Assembly: GCA_030446945.1 (NCBI GenBank)
Contig: JAUJMI010000057.1
Coordinates: 4,134 to 12,473, forward strand
From: Longimicrobium sp.
Lineage (GTDB): Bacteria; Gemmatimonadota; Gemmatimonadetes; Longimicrobiales; Longimicrobiaceae
DNA length: 8,340 nt
Direction of reading: 5' to 3'
The notes under the pieces are model-generated. The model worked only from the letters and a program-made list of their open reading frames with translations. It was not told where the DNA came from and did no database searches. Both the position numbers and the translations under genes were made by a program. Positions 1 to 7,131 of the stretch are shown here, one piece after another; position 1 is the stretch's first letter, and the number at the start of each line of letters is the position of its first letter.

Positions 1-917
1 GCCGGGGTAGTACTCCGCCTGCTTGCCGTATGCGCGGTGGCGGGCCAGGAGGATGTGGATCGAGCAGTGGATGAGCGACGGCGCGACCAGCCACACCACG
101 GGAATGATGCCCTGCGTGCCGACCTCGCCGGAGCCGCCGATCCCCTGTTGGCGGTGGCGCGGATCAGGTCGTCGCGGCTGGCCGCCGTGCCGGCGCTCGC
201 CGGCTGCACCCAGGTGTTGTTCGGGTCGGCCAGCGACTCGTAGTAGTACAGCGTCTCCGTCTCGTCGCCCTCGGTCTGCAGGCTGTCGACGTACTCCTGC
301 ACGGTGGGGACGTAGGTGTCGCTGATCTGGTACTCGGTGGAGCCGGTCCAGCTCTCGTCGGTCGCGGGCTCGGTGCCGCCGCCGCTGATCCCGCCGCCGG
401 TGCAGCCGCCTTCCTCGTAGGCGGGCTCCTCGACCGCCTCGAGCTCGCTTCCGCAGACGAGGATCCCCACCAGCCCGTCTCCGCCGCCGGCTCGGCGCAG
501 GTCGCGCTCGTACGTCGCCCACTTCGCGCGATTCCGGCCGGCCTCGGCCATCATGTCCGCCATCATCCCGTCGTACCCCTTCCGGGGGTACAGCTTGCGA
601 AGGCGCTTCTCCACGTACTTCTGGAACTCCTTGTCGGTCTCGATGCTGATCGTGCGCGTCTCCGGGTGCAGGTGCGCGTACTCACGGTAGACGATGTACA
701 TGACCGACGCGGGATACGCCGGCGTCCGCGCTTCGAGCTTCGGCTCCACCGGCGGCGCGGTGGCCGCGGCGCGGGCGCGCGACGCCGCTCGGGAGGGCGA
801 CGGGCTGTCGACCACGCTGTCGCACGCGGCCACGAGGATGGAGAGCGCCACCAGGGTGCACACCGAGGCCCACCTGGGACGCCGGAGGGGGTATGCAACG
901 GGCTGATGCACGATCAT
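1..917 (-). CDS. Putative lipoprotein of unknown function, 3' end outside window, apparent frameshift
   Basis: I do not recognise the family. The reading frame starts at ATG 917-915 behind a strong Shine-Dalgarno AGGAG (923-927, 5 nt spacing) and stays open to the left edge. Residues 1-32 look like a lipoprotein signal: arginines at 12-15, a hydrophobic stretch (about 17-31) and the lipobox VAAC with Cys32, so the product is probably lipid-anchored outside the inner membrane. A Ser/Ala/Pro-rich linker (33-72) leads to a charged block (about 73-145, beginning MYIVYREYAHLHPETR), then a Gly/Glu-rich stretch with two cysteines and a Tyr-rich stretch (ETETLYYYESLADPNNTW). Up to about residue 257 almost all codons end in G/C. 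After the CCCC run at 142-145 this frame turns Arg/Ser-rich, whereas the -1 frame reads GSGEVGTQGIIPVVWLVAPS and keeps G/C-ending codons to the edge. One G is therefore probably missing, by assembly error or real mutation. Coding status is fairly sure; function is unknown. Confidence 0.72.
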   Translation of the reverse strand, partial: MIVHQPVAYPLRRPRWASVCTLVALSILVAACDSVVDSPSPSRAASRARAAATAPPVEPKLEARTPAYPASVMYIVYREYAHLHPETRTISIETDKEFQKYVEKRLRKLYPRKGYDGMMADMMAEAGRNRAKWATYERDLRRAGGGDGLVGILVCGSELEAVEEPAYEEGGCTGGGISGGGTEPATDESWTGSTEYQISDTYVPTVQEYVDSLQTEGDETETLYYYESLADPNNTWVQPASAGTAASRDDLIRATANRGSAAPARSARRASFPWCGWSRRRSSTARSTSSWPATAHTASRRSTTP

Positions 918-922
918 TACTT

Positions 923-927
923 CTCCT
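923..927 (-). promoter_or_regulatory. Ribosome binding site of the lipoprotein gene
   Basis: On the minus strand CCAGGAGAAGTA lies directly before ATG 917-915. AGGAG at 5 nt spacing is near-optimal and fixes the start of a gene that has no recognisable homologue. Confidence 0.7.
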
Positions 928-1008
928 GGGGAGGATACGAGGAACGGCGGAGGGCGGCTGGAAGGGTCGATCTAGCCGGAGCACGCAGGTGCGTACCACC
1001 AAGTTACC

Positions 1009-1057
1009 GTCGCAAACCAAGTCTTTTAGAGTTTGCACGACGGTCTGTCTGCCAGAC
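1009..1057. promoter_or_regulatory. Two adjacent dyads upstream of gdh (candidate operator)
   Basis: GTCGCAAAC (1009-1017) and GTTTGCACGAC (1031-1041) form an imperfect inverted repeat around an AT-rich centre. Six bases further on is the perfect 5+1+5 palindrome GTCTGCCAGAC (1047-1057). They lie 170-218 bases before the gdh start and 92-140 bases before the lipoprotein start. No known regulator motif was recognised; a regulatory role is inferred from position and symmetry only. Confidence 0.25.
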
Positions 1058-1226
1058 GCGGCGAGCCTAATGGAATGTTCCGGTCTGCGCAAGTTCTGAC
1101 AGAAAGAGAATATCACACCGGGCGCGTACACCGCTGCCGCGTGCCGCAGCCGTGCCAAAGCCTGCCCGACACACTACATTGGGCGCCCGACCGCAAAACG
1201 GACGTACCCGAGAACCCGAAGCCTGC

Positions 1227-4200
1227 ATGAGCACGACGAATTCAGCGGCCACGGGCGCCGCCCCGGCAGTCACGGTGGACGGCCTCTGCGCCCACCTCGG
1301 AAACCTGCAGCGAGCCGACAGGGGGGTGCTGTGCGACTTCGCGCGCCTCTTCTTCGCCAAGGTGCCGCGCTCCATCGCCGAAGATCGCTCGCCCCAGGAG
1401 CTGGCGGCGATGACCGTGGGGGCGTGGGAGTTCCTCCTCCGCTCCCGGCCCGACCTGGTGAACGTCGAGCTGGCCGATCCCGGCGAGGAGGGGTGGCCGG
1501 CCCCCGTCAGCGCCATCCGGGCCGAGGTGGGGGACCGCCCCTTCATCGTGGACACCATCCGCGAGTACCTCAACGCGGAGAACATCCCCATCCTGCACTA
1601 CATCTACCCCGTGCTGCGCGTGGAGCGCGACGGCGAGGGGGGGATCGTGAAGGTGGGGGCGGGCGCGGGGGGCGGCGCCGGTGCGCTGGAGGCGCTGGTG
1701 CACTGCGAGGTCCCGCACGTGGCGCGTCCGGAGCGGCGCGACGAGATCCGCGACGAGGTCGCCCGCCGCCTCACCGACGTGGTGAAGGCCACGCGCGACT
1801 TCGACGCCATGCTGGCGGCGGTCGATGCGGCCACCGCGGCCGTGGAGGGCTACGCGGCGCGCGGCGGGGAGCAGGCGGACGAGTACCGCGAGTACGTGGA
1901 CTTCCTGCGCTGGATCCGCGAGGGCAACTTCGTCTTCCTGGGCTTCCGCGGCTACGACGTGCGCGACGAGGTCCTCTCCGTGGACGCCGGCTCCGGCCTC
2001 GGCATCCTGGCCGACGCGGAGTCGTCCGCGTACGCCGCGCCCCGGCCGCTGGCGGAGCTCTCCGACGAGCTGCGCGCGCGGGTGGTGGGCGGGCCGCTGC
2101 TGGTGGTGAGCAAGGCCAACCGCGAGAGCACGGTGCACCGCCGCGCGCGGATGGACTACGTGGGCGTGAAGAAGCTGGACGAGGCGGGGAACATCGTGGG
2201 CGAGTGGCGCTTCCTGGGGCTCTTCACCTCGCAGGCATACTCGCAGATCCCCTCCGACGTCCCCGTGCTGCGGCTGAAGCTGCGCCGCATCCTGGAGGCG
2301 AGCGGCACGCGCCCCGGCTCGCACGACTACAAGGAGATCATCTCCATCGTCGCGTCGATGCCCAAGGAAGAGCTCTTCCAGGCATCGGCCGAGCAGCTCC
2401 ACGACGAGGTCAACGCGGTCCTCGGGCAGCTCTTCAGCAACGAGGTGCGCGTCTCGTTGCGCCCCGACCCGCTGCGCACCGAGATCGCCGCCATGGTGAT
2501 CCTCCCGCGCGGCCGGTACAGCGCCGAGATCCGCGCGCAGGTCGGGGCGCTCCTTTCCGAGCGGCTGGGGGGCATGGTGCGCTCGCACCACGTCGCCTTC
2601 TCTTCGGGCGACCAGGCGCGCCTCCACTTCTACCTCTCGCTGGACCCGGACGGCGCGGCGGCGGCGGCGTCCGAGCGGCTGCTGGAGCGCGAGCTGAACG
2701 TGCTGGTGCGCACCTGGGCGGACCGGCTGGAGGAGATGCTCGCCAGCGTGGTGGAGCCCGGCGAGGCGCGGCGGCTGACCACCCGCTACGGCGCGCTTGT
2801 CGGCGAGGAGTACCGCGCGGCCAACATCCCCGGGGCCGCGGTGCACGACGTGCTGGAGGTGGAAGGGATGCGCGCCCGCGGCGAGACCGTGGCGCTCGCC
2901 CTTCGCCAGCCGGTGGAAGGCGATGCGGTGAGCCCCGGCGCCACCGTCCTCAGGCTGTACCTGCAGGACGAGCGGCTCGTCCTCTCCGACTTCATGCCCA
3001 TCCTGGAAGACACCGGGGTGCGCGTGCTGGAGGTGGACACCTTTGAGCTTATGCACGCGGGCGAGCCCGCGCTGCGCGACTACTCCTTCAACGTGCAGAC
3101 GCGCGACGGCGAGCCGATCCCCGACGACCTGGCCCCCGCGCTGGCCGAGTGCCTCCTCGCCGCCCGCGCCGGCGACGCGCCGCGCGATCCGTTCAACGCG
3201 CTGATCCTGCGCGCCGGGCTGCGCTGGCGCCAGGCGGACGTGCTGCGCTGCTACGCCAACTACGCGTCGCAGATCGGCGCCGTGCCCTCGCGGCTGGCGC
3301 CGGTGCGCGCACTCTCGGCCTACCCGCGCATCGCCCGCCTGCTGGTGGACGCCTTCCAGACGCGCTTCGACCCCGCCCGCACCGGCCGCGACGAGGCGCA
3401 GGAAAGCATCCACGGCGAGCTGCTCCGCGAGCTGGAGGGGGTCACCTCGCTGGCCGACGACCGGGCGCTGCGGCGGCTGATGAACCTGATCGACGCCACC
3501 GTACGCACCAACTACTTCCGCCACGGCGGGGCCACCCCCACCGGGCGCAGCGGCGGCGTGCCGTACGTCTCCATCAAGGTGCGCAACGCGGACGTCGAGG
3601 AGCTGAAGAAGAGCCGCCTCCTCTACGAGATCTACGTTCACTCCTCGCGTATGGAGGGGGTGCACCTGCGCGGCGCCTCCGTGTCGCGCGGCGGCATCCG
3701 CTGGAGCGACCGGCCGGACGACTTCCGCACCGAGGTGCTGGGGCTGGTGCTGACGCAGGTGGTCAAGAACGCCACCATCGTGCCCAGCGGCTCCAAGGGT
3801 GGCTTCATCACCAAGCGCGTCTTTCCGGACCGCGACGGGCAGATGGAGGAGGCGCGCCAGCAGTACATGACGCTGATGCGCGGCCTGCTGGACCTGACCG
3901 ACAACCTGGTGGAGGGGAAGGTGGTGCCGCCGCCGGACGTGGTGCGCCACGACGGCGACGACCCGTACCTGGTGGTGGCGGCGGACAAAGGCACGGCACA
4001 CCTTTCGGACACGGCCAACGCGGTGGCCGCGGAGTACGAATTCTGGCTGGGGGACGCCTTCGCCAGCGGCGGCAGCCACGGCTACGACCACAAGCGCGAG
4101 GGGATCACCGCCCGCGGCGCGTGGGAGTGCGTCAGGCGCCACTTCCGCGAGACGGGGAAGGACATCCAGCGCACGCCCTTCACCGTGGCCGGCGTGGGCG

Positions 4201-6080
4201 ACATGAGCGGCGACGTGTTCGGCAACGGGATGCTCCTCTCGGAGCAGATCCGCCTGCTGGCCGCCTTCGACCACCGCCACGTCTTCATCGACCCGGACCC
4301 GGACCCGGCCGCGTCGTTCGCGGAGCGGAAGCGGATGTTCGCCCTGCCGCGCTCGTCGTGGGAGGACTACGACCGCGCCCTCTGGTCGCCGGGCGCCATG
4401 CTCGTTCCGCGCGCGTCCAAGGAGGTGGTGCTCACCCCCGAGGCACGGCGCGCGCTGGGCATCCCCGAAGACGTGGAGCGGCTGGACGGCGAGGGGCTGG
4501 TGCGCGCGGTGCTCACGGCTCCGGTGGAGCTGCTGTGGAACGGCGGAATCGGCACCTACGTCAAGGATGCCGAGGAGACCCACGCCGACGCGGGCGACAC
4601 CACCAACGACCCGGTGCGGGTGAACGCGCAGGAGCTGCGCTGCGGGGTGGTGGGCGAGGGCGGCAACCTCGGCTTCACGCAGCGCGGGCGCATCTCGGCG
4701 GCGCTCAGGGGCGTGCGGCTCAACACGGACGCGCTGGACAACTCCGCCGGCGTGGACATGAGCGACCACGAGGTCAACCTCAAGATCCTCCTCAACCGCG
4801 TGGTGGAGGGGGGCGGGCTGACGCTGGACGGGCGCAACGAGCTCCTGGCCTCCATGACGGACGAGGTGAGCGAGCTGGTGCTGCGCAACAACATCGGCCA
4901 GTCGCTCGCCGTGTCGCTGGACCAGACCCGATCCCGGGAGACGCTGGACGACTTCGCGGCCCTCATCGCGCAGCTCGAGCGCGACCGGCGGCTGAACCGC
5001 GAGCAGGAGGGGATCCCCGCGCCGGAGGAGATCCGCGACCGGGCGCGCGAGGGGCTGGGGCTCACTCGCCCCACCCTCAGCGTGCTGCTGGCGCACTCCA
5101 AGCTGTACGCCAAGGCGCAGCTCCTGGAGAGCGCGGTGCTGGACGATCCCGCGATGGACAGCTACCTGGTGCACTACTTCCCCCCGGCCGCGGTGGAGGC
5201 GGCGGGGGAGCCGCTGGTGCGCGCCCACCAGCTCCGCCGCGAGATCGTGGCGACCGAGCTGGTGAACGACCTGGGGAACCTGATGGGCTCGTCGTTCCTC
5301 CACCGCGTCTCGCGCGACTCGGGGGTGGCGATTCCGCAGGTGGTGCGCGCCTGGCTGGTCGCCTCGCGCATCGCGGGCGCGCCGGAGATCCGCGCGGACC
5401 TGGCGGCGCTGGAAGGGCGCTTCCCCTCGGATACGGTGTACCGCTGGCTCTCCGGGCTGGCGCGCGTGCTGGAGGCCACCACGCACTGGGTGCTCGCCAA
5501 CACGGCGCCGGACGCCCCCACCCCCGCGCTGATCGACGAGGCGCGCGAGGGGCTGGCGACGCTGCGCGGCTCGTTCGCGCGCTTCGTGGCGGGCGAGGAC
5601 CGCGGCCTCTTCCTCTCCCGTCTCGGCGAGCTGCAGGACCTGGGGGTGGACCGCACGATGGCGGAGCGGCTCATCACCCTGCGCTTCCTCCCGCAGCTCC
5701 TGGAGATCGTCGCCGCCGCCCGCGCCGCGGGCACGGAGGCGCTGCGCACCGCCGAGGCCTACTACATGGTCTCGGAGCGCCTGGGCACCGCGCGCCTGCG
5801 CGAGAGCCTGCGCGCCGCGGCCGGCGACGACCCCTGGGATCGCCGCCACGCCCAGGCCCTTGCCGACGATGTCGCCGCCGCGCAGCGCCGCCTGGTCGCC
5901 GAAACGCAGGCGCGCGCCAACGGGGGCTCTCCCGCCGGCGCCCTCGCCGCGATGGAGGAGGAGCGCGGCCGCGAGATGCGCGCCCTTCGCGAGCTTCTCG
6001 CCGAGCTGCGGCCCGACTCGCCCCTTTCCGCCCACGCCCTGGCGGTGCGGCTGTTGACGGCGGTGGCGCCGGGCGGGTGA
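1227..6080 (+). CDS. gdhB: NAD-specific glutamate dehydrogenase, large (about 180 kDa) class
   Basis: Catalyses NAD+-dependent oxidative deamination of L-glutamate to 2-oxoglutarate and ammonia in the cytoplasm, normally the catabolic direction in this family (L-GDH180, Pfam Bac_GDH, homo-oligomeric). The product is 1617 residues, close to the 1600-1650 of characterised Pseudomonas and Streptomyces members. The N-terminal ~700 residues are the ACT-like regulatory part (RPFIVDTIREYLN at about 104-116; DYKEIISIVASMPKEELFQ near 370). The catalytic core has RGGIRWSDRPDDFRTEVLG (from 821), SGSKGGF with Lys857, DKGTAHLSD (Asp920, Lys921), FWLGDAFASGGSHGYDHK, the glycine-rich GVGDMSGDVFGNGM (from 989), LWNGGIGTYVK (about 1102-1112) and VVGEGGNLGFTQRGRI (about 1141-1156); a helical C-terminal region follows. 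All family signatures are intact and there is no frameshift. I chose ATG 1227 because codons between GTG 1152 and 1227 look non-coding; its ribosome binding site is weak (GAGAA, 12 nt upstream). It is a single gene, convergent with doxX. Confidence 0.97.
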   Translation: MSTTNSAATGAAPAVTVDGLCAHLGNLQRADRGVLCDFARLFFAKVPRSIAEDRSPQELAAMTVGAWEFLLRSRPDLVNVELADPGEEGWPAPVSAIRAEVGDRPFIVDTIREYLNAENIPILHYIYPVLRVERDGEGGIVKVGAGAGGGAGALEALVHCEVPHVARPERRDEIRDEVARRLTDVVKATRDFDAMLAAVDAATAAVEGYAARGGEQADEYREYVDFLRWIREGNFVFLGFRGYDVRDEVLSVDAGSGLGILADAESSAYAAPRPLAELSDELRARVVGGPLLVVSKANRESTVHRRARMDYVGVKKLDEAGNIVGEWRFLGLFTSQAYSQIPSDVPVLRLKLRRILEASGTRPGSHDYKEIISIVASMPKEELFQASAEQLHDEVNAVLGQLFSNEVRVSLRPDPLRTEIAAMVILPRGRYSAEIRAQVGALLSERLGGMVRSHHVAFSSGDQARLHFYLSLDPDGAAAAASERLLERELNVLVRTWADRLEEMLASVVEPGEARRLTTRYGALVGEEYRAANIPGAAVHDVLEVEGMRARGETVALALRQPVEGDAVSPGATVLRLYLQDERLVLSDFMPILEDTGVRVLEVDTFELMHAGEPALRDYSFNVQTRDGEPIPDDLAPALAECLLAARAGDAPRDPFNALILRAGLRWRQADVLRCYANYASQIGAVPSRLAPVRALSAYPRIARLLVDAFQTRFDPARTGRDEAQESIHGELLRELEGVTSLADDRALRRLMNLIDATVRTNYFRHGGATPTGRSGGVPYVSIKVRNADVEELKKSRLLYEIYVHSSRMEGVHLRGASVSRGGIRWSDRPDDFRTEVLGLVLTQVVKNATIVPSGSKGGFITKRVFPDRDGQMEEARQQYMTLMRGLLDLTDNLVEGKVVPPPDVVRHDGDDPYLVVAADKGTAHLSDTANAVAAEYEFWLGDAFASGGSHGYDHKREGITARGAWECVRRHFRETGKDIQRTPFTVAGVGDMSGDVFGNGMLLSEQIRLLAAFDHRHVFIDPDPDPAASFAERKRMFALPRSSWEDYDRALWSPGAMLVPRASKEVVLTPEARRALGIPEDVERLDGEGLVRAVLTAPVELLWNGGIGTYVKDAEETHADAGDTTNDPVRVNAQELRCGVVGEGGNLGFTQRGRISAALRGVRLNTDALDNSAGVDMSDHEVNLKILLNRVVEGGGLTLDGRNELLASMTDEVSELVLRNNIGQSLAVSLDQTRSRETLDDFAALIAQLERDRRLNREQEGIPAPEEIRDRAREGLGLTRPTLSVLLAHSKLYAKAQLLESAVLDDPAMDSYLVHYFPPAAVEAAGEPLVRAHQLRREIVATELVNDLGNLMGSSFLHRVSRDSGVAIPQVVRAWLVASRIAGAPEIRADLAALEGRFPSDTVYRWLSGLARVLEATTHWVLANTAPDAPTPALIDEAREGLATLRGSFARFVAGEDRGLFLSRLGELQDLGVDRTMAERLITLRFLPQLLEIVAAARAAGTEALRTAEAYYMVSERLGTARLRESLRAAAGDDPWDRRHAQALADDVAAAQRRLVAETQARANGGSPAGALAAMEEERGREMRALRELLAELRPDSPLSAHALAVRLLTAVAPGG

Positions 6081-6119
6081 GCAGGAAGGAGGCGCCAGCG
6101 CGGGAAGGTACCGGAGAAT

Positions 6120-6164
6120 GCGCCGAAATACAGCCGTATCTTTGGCGCGCGCCATAGGCGCCAA
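6120..6164. repeat. Two overlapping, mutually exclusive hairpins in the gdh 3' region
   Basis: GCGCCGAAATAC (6120-6131) pairs with GTATCTTTGGCGC (6136-6148) around the loop AGCC: 12 pairs including one G-U, with one bulged C. The same TTGGCGC (6142-6148) can instead pair with GCGCCAA (6158-6164) around a 9-base loop. Only one of the two folds can form at a time. They lie 40-84 bases after the gdh stop and are not followed by a T-run, so they are not classical terminators. The AT-rich inner stem is unusual for this DNA. Possible roles are mRNA 3'-end protection or a dispersed intergenic repeat; neither can be decided here. Confidence 0.45.
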
Positions 6165-6242
6165 CCGCAGGACGAATCTTGGGGGCGTCCGAAGAGAGCG
6201 GGTTCGGCCGGAAGGCGAAGACGGCGGGATGTGATAGAGCAA

Positions 6243-6280
6243 GGGTCCGGCGCGCGTGCGCCGGACCCCCTGCTTTTATG
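6243..6280 (+). terminator. Rho-independent terminator of gdh, shared with convergent doxX-like gene
   Basis: GGGTCCGGCGC (6243-6253) pairs perfectly with GCGCCGGACCC (6258-6268) around the loop GCGT, giving an 11-bp stem. On the plus strand it is followed by CCTGCTTTTATG, a short T-run suited to ending gdh transcripts. The doxX stop codon (TAA, complement of 6276-6278) lies inside that T-run, so the hairpin also begins 7 bases behind doxX on the minus strand. There the following sequence (TTGCTCTATC) is less T-rich, so termination of doxX is probably weaker. Confidence 0.8.
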
Positions 6281-6821
6281 CTGGCTGGTAGCCGAGAAGC
6301 AGGGATCTCCTCCGCGCCCTGCGCGGCGCCTTCGCGGCCCACACCTGCCCCAGGCCCAGGAAACCCGCCACCCTCCACGCCACCAGCAGGAGGAGCTGGA
6401 GGAGGATGATGCGCCCATCGAACTGCCAGGTCGCGATGCCGGAGAGGATCAGGTTGAGGTTGAGGAGCACGGCCCCGGCGGCGGCGGGAACCAGTAGGAG
6501 GCCGGTGAAGAAGGCGGCGGCCACCAGGAGCTCCGTCAGCGGGATGGCGGCGGAGAGGATGCGGTCCGCGCCGGTGTCGATCAGCGTCCGCGCGACGTGG
6601 CGGTACGCGGGAAAGGGAGCCGGCGTCTGCCCGCGGGCCACGGTGTCCAGCAGCGCGTGGAGCGGATTGCCGGTCAGCCACCCTCCTCGGAGCTTGGCGA
6701 GCCCGAACTGGAGCCAGACCGACCCCAGGTAGATGCGCACCCCCAGCCAGAGCGGCGATGCGAAGCGGCTGGCGAAGGGCCAGCGCGCGGCGTGTGCGAT
6801 CCGAGAGCGGAGCGCGTTCAT
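6276..6821 (-). CDS. DoxX family integral membrane protein
   Basis: A 181-residue membrane protein of the DoxX/DoxD-like family. Family members are four-helix inner-membrane proteins; some are the small subunit of thiosulfate:quinone oxidoreductase and others are linked to redox stress, but most have no assigned reaction. After a basic N-terminus (MNALRSRIAHAARWPFASRF) come helix 1 (WLGVRIYLGSVWLQFGLAKL, with the family's W..FGL.KL pattern), a loop GGWLTGNPLHALL, then three hydrophobic segments: ILSAAIPLTELLVAAAFFTG, LLVPAAAGAVLLNLNLILSG and ILLQLLLLVAWRVAGFLGLG. The basic tail (RRARRR) should be cytoplasmic. Start ATG 6821-6819 has GGGAG (6830-6834) 8 nt upstream. An in-frame ATG at 6902-6900 with GGGG about 6 nt upstream would add 27 residues outside the membrane domain and is less likely. 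No redox partner gene adjoins it, so the exact role is open. Confidence 0.85.
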   Translation of the reverse strand: MNALRSRIAHAARWPFASRFASPLWLGVRIYLGSVWLQFGLAKLRGGWLTGNPLHALLDTVARGQTPAPFPAYRHVARTLIDTGADRILSAAIPLTELLVAAAFFTGLLLVPAAAGAVLLNLNLILSGIATWQFDGRIILLQLLLLVAWRVAGFLGLGQVWAAKAPRRARRRSLLLGYQPA

Positions 6822-7131
6822 GATCCATTCTCCCGTGCGGTGGAAGCGGTTGACCTGCTCCGCACGATACCGCGCCCGCTCAAGCCGCACAGTCGGCATA
6901 GCTACCCCACTTGCGGCCCTCCGCCCGCCGATCTTCGCGCGCTCGCCCTCCTGACAGCGCGTGGGGCAACGGCGTAACCCTGAGGCAAAAGGAGCGTGCA
7001 GCGCGCGCTCTGAACACCGCACGAACCGGTTTTTGGATCACCGTGATCTACGTTTGTCCTCCAGGCACTGCGCCGCATAGCTTCCGCGGGCCGAGTCACT
7101 TCGGCACGCCCCGCACATCCTCGAACAGGCA
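6822..7131. other. Non-coding stretch upstream of doxX-like gene
   Basis: I see no credible gene in these 310 bases on either strand; open frames crossing it have no family resemblance and mixed third positions. The first ~80 bases must hold the doxX leader and probably its promoter (minus strand), but no clear -35/-10 pair stands out. A perfect 6+1+6 palindrome, GATCACCGTGATC, lies at 7036-7048. No HicA toxin sequence could be read upstream of the HicB remnant that begins near 7132. Confidence 0.5.
7036..7048. promoter_or_regulatory. Operator-like palindrome GATCACCGTGATC
   Basis: Six-base arms GATCAC and GTGATC flank a single C, preceded by a TTTTTG tract. It is about 90 bases before the HicB-like remnant. 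HicB proteins often repress their own promoter, so this could be the old hicAB operator, but a dyad of this size is also expected a few times by chance in 8 kb. Confidence 0.2.

Larger units (their letters stand above)
918..1226. other. Divergent intergenic region, lipoprotein gene / gdh
   Basis: No coding sequence is evident in these 309 bases. The minus-strand half (918-960) holds the lipoprotein leader. The central part (about 1000-1120) has less GC than the surrounding genes and contains small dyads: GTCGCAAAC (1009-1017) against GTTTGCACGAC (1031-1041), an inverted repeat interrupted by two bases, and the palindrome GTCTGCCAGAC (1047-1057). These are candidate operators for gdh or for the divergent gene. 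I could not identify a convincing -35/-10 pair. The gdh frame can be extended upstream to GTG 1152, but those 25 codons have mixed third positions (ACT, ACA, TTG), unlike the gene body, so I treat 1152-1226 as leader. Confidence 0.5.

Noticed and set aside
563..1158. Minus-strand frames of 111 and 158 codons overlapping the lipoprotein gene
   Set aside because: Their composition is Arg/Ser/Pro-rich, and the third frame gives the signal peptide, lipobox and ribosome binding site, so these are shadows.
3149..6157. A plus-strand open frame of 1002 codons overlapping gdh in another frame (and a similar one at 1331-3046)
   Set aside because: The Arg/Ala/Gly/Pro-rich translation is typical of a shifted frame in GC-rich DNA; no start signal and no family resemblance.
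1242..6242. A minus-strand open frame of 1666 codons antisense to almost all of gdh
   Set aside because: It is a by-product of strong G/C third-position bias in gdh. Its translation is His/Arg/Ala/Gly/Val-rich, low in complexity and without any domain, while the plus strand encodes a complete, well-conserved enzyme.
5674..6828. A 384-codon minus-strand frame starting at ATG next to the doxX start
   Set aside because: It overlaps doxX out of frame and then gdh antisense; the doxX frame has the transmembrane pattern and a well-placed ribosome binding site.
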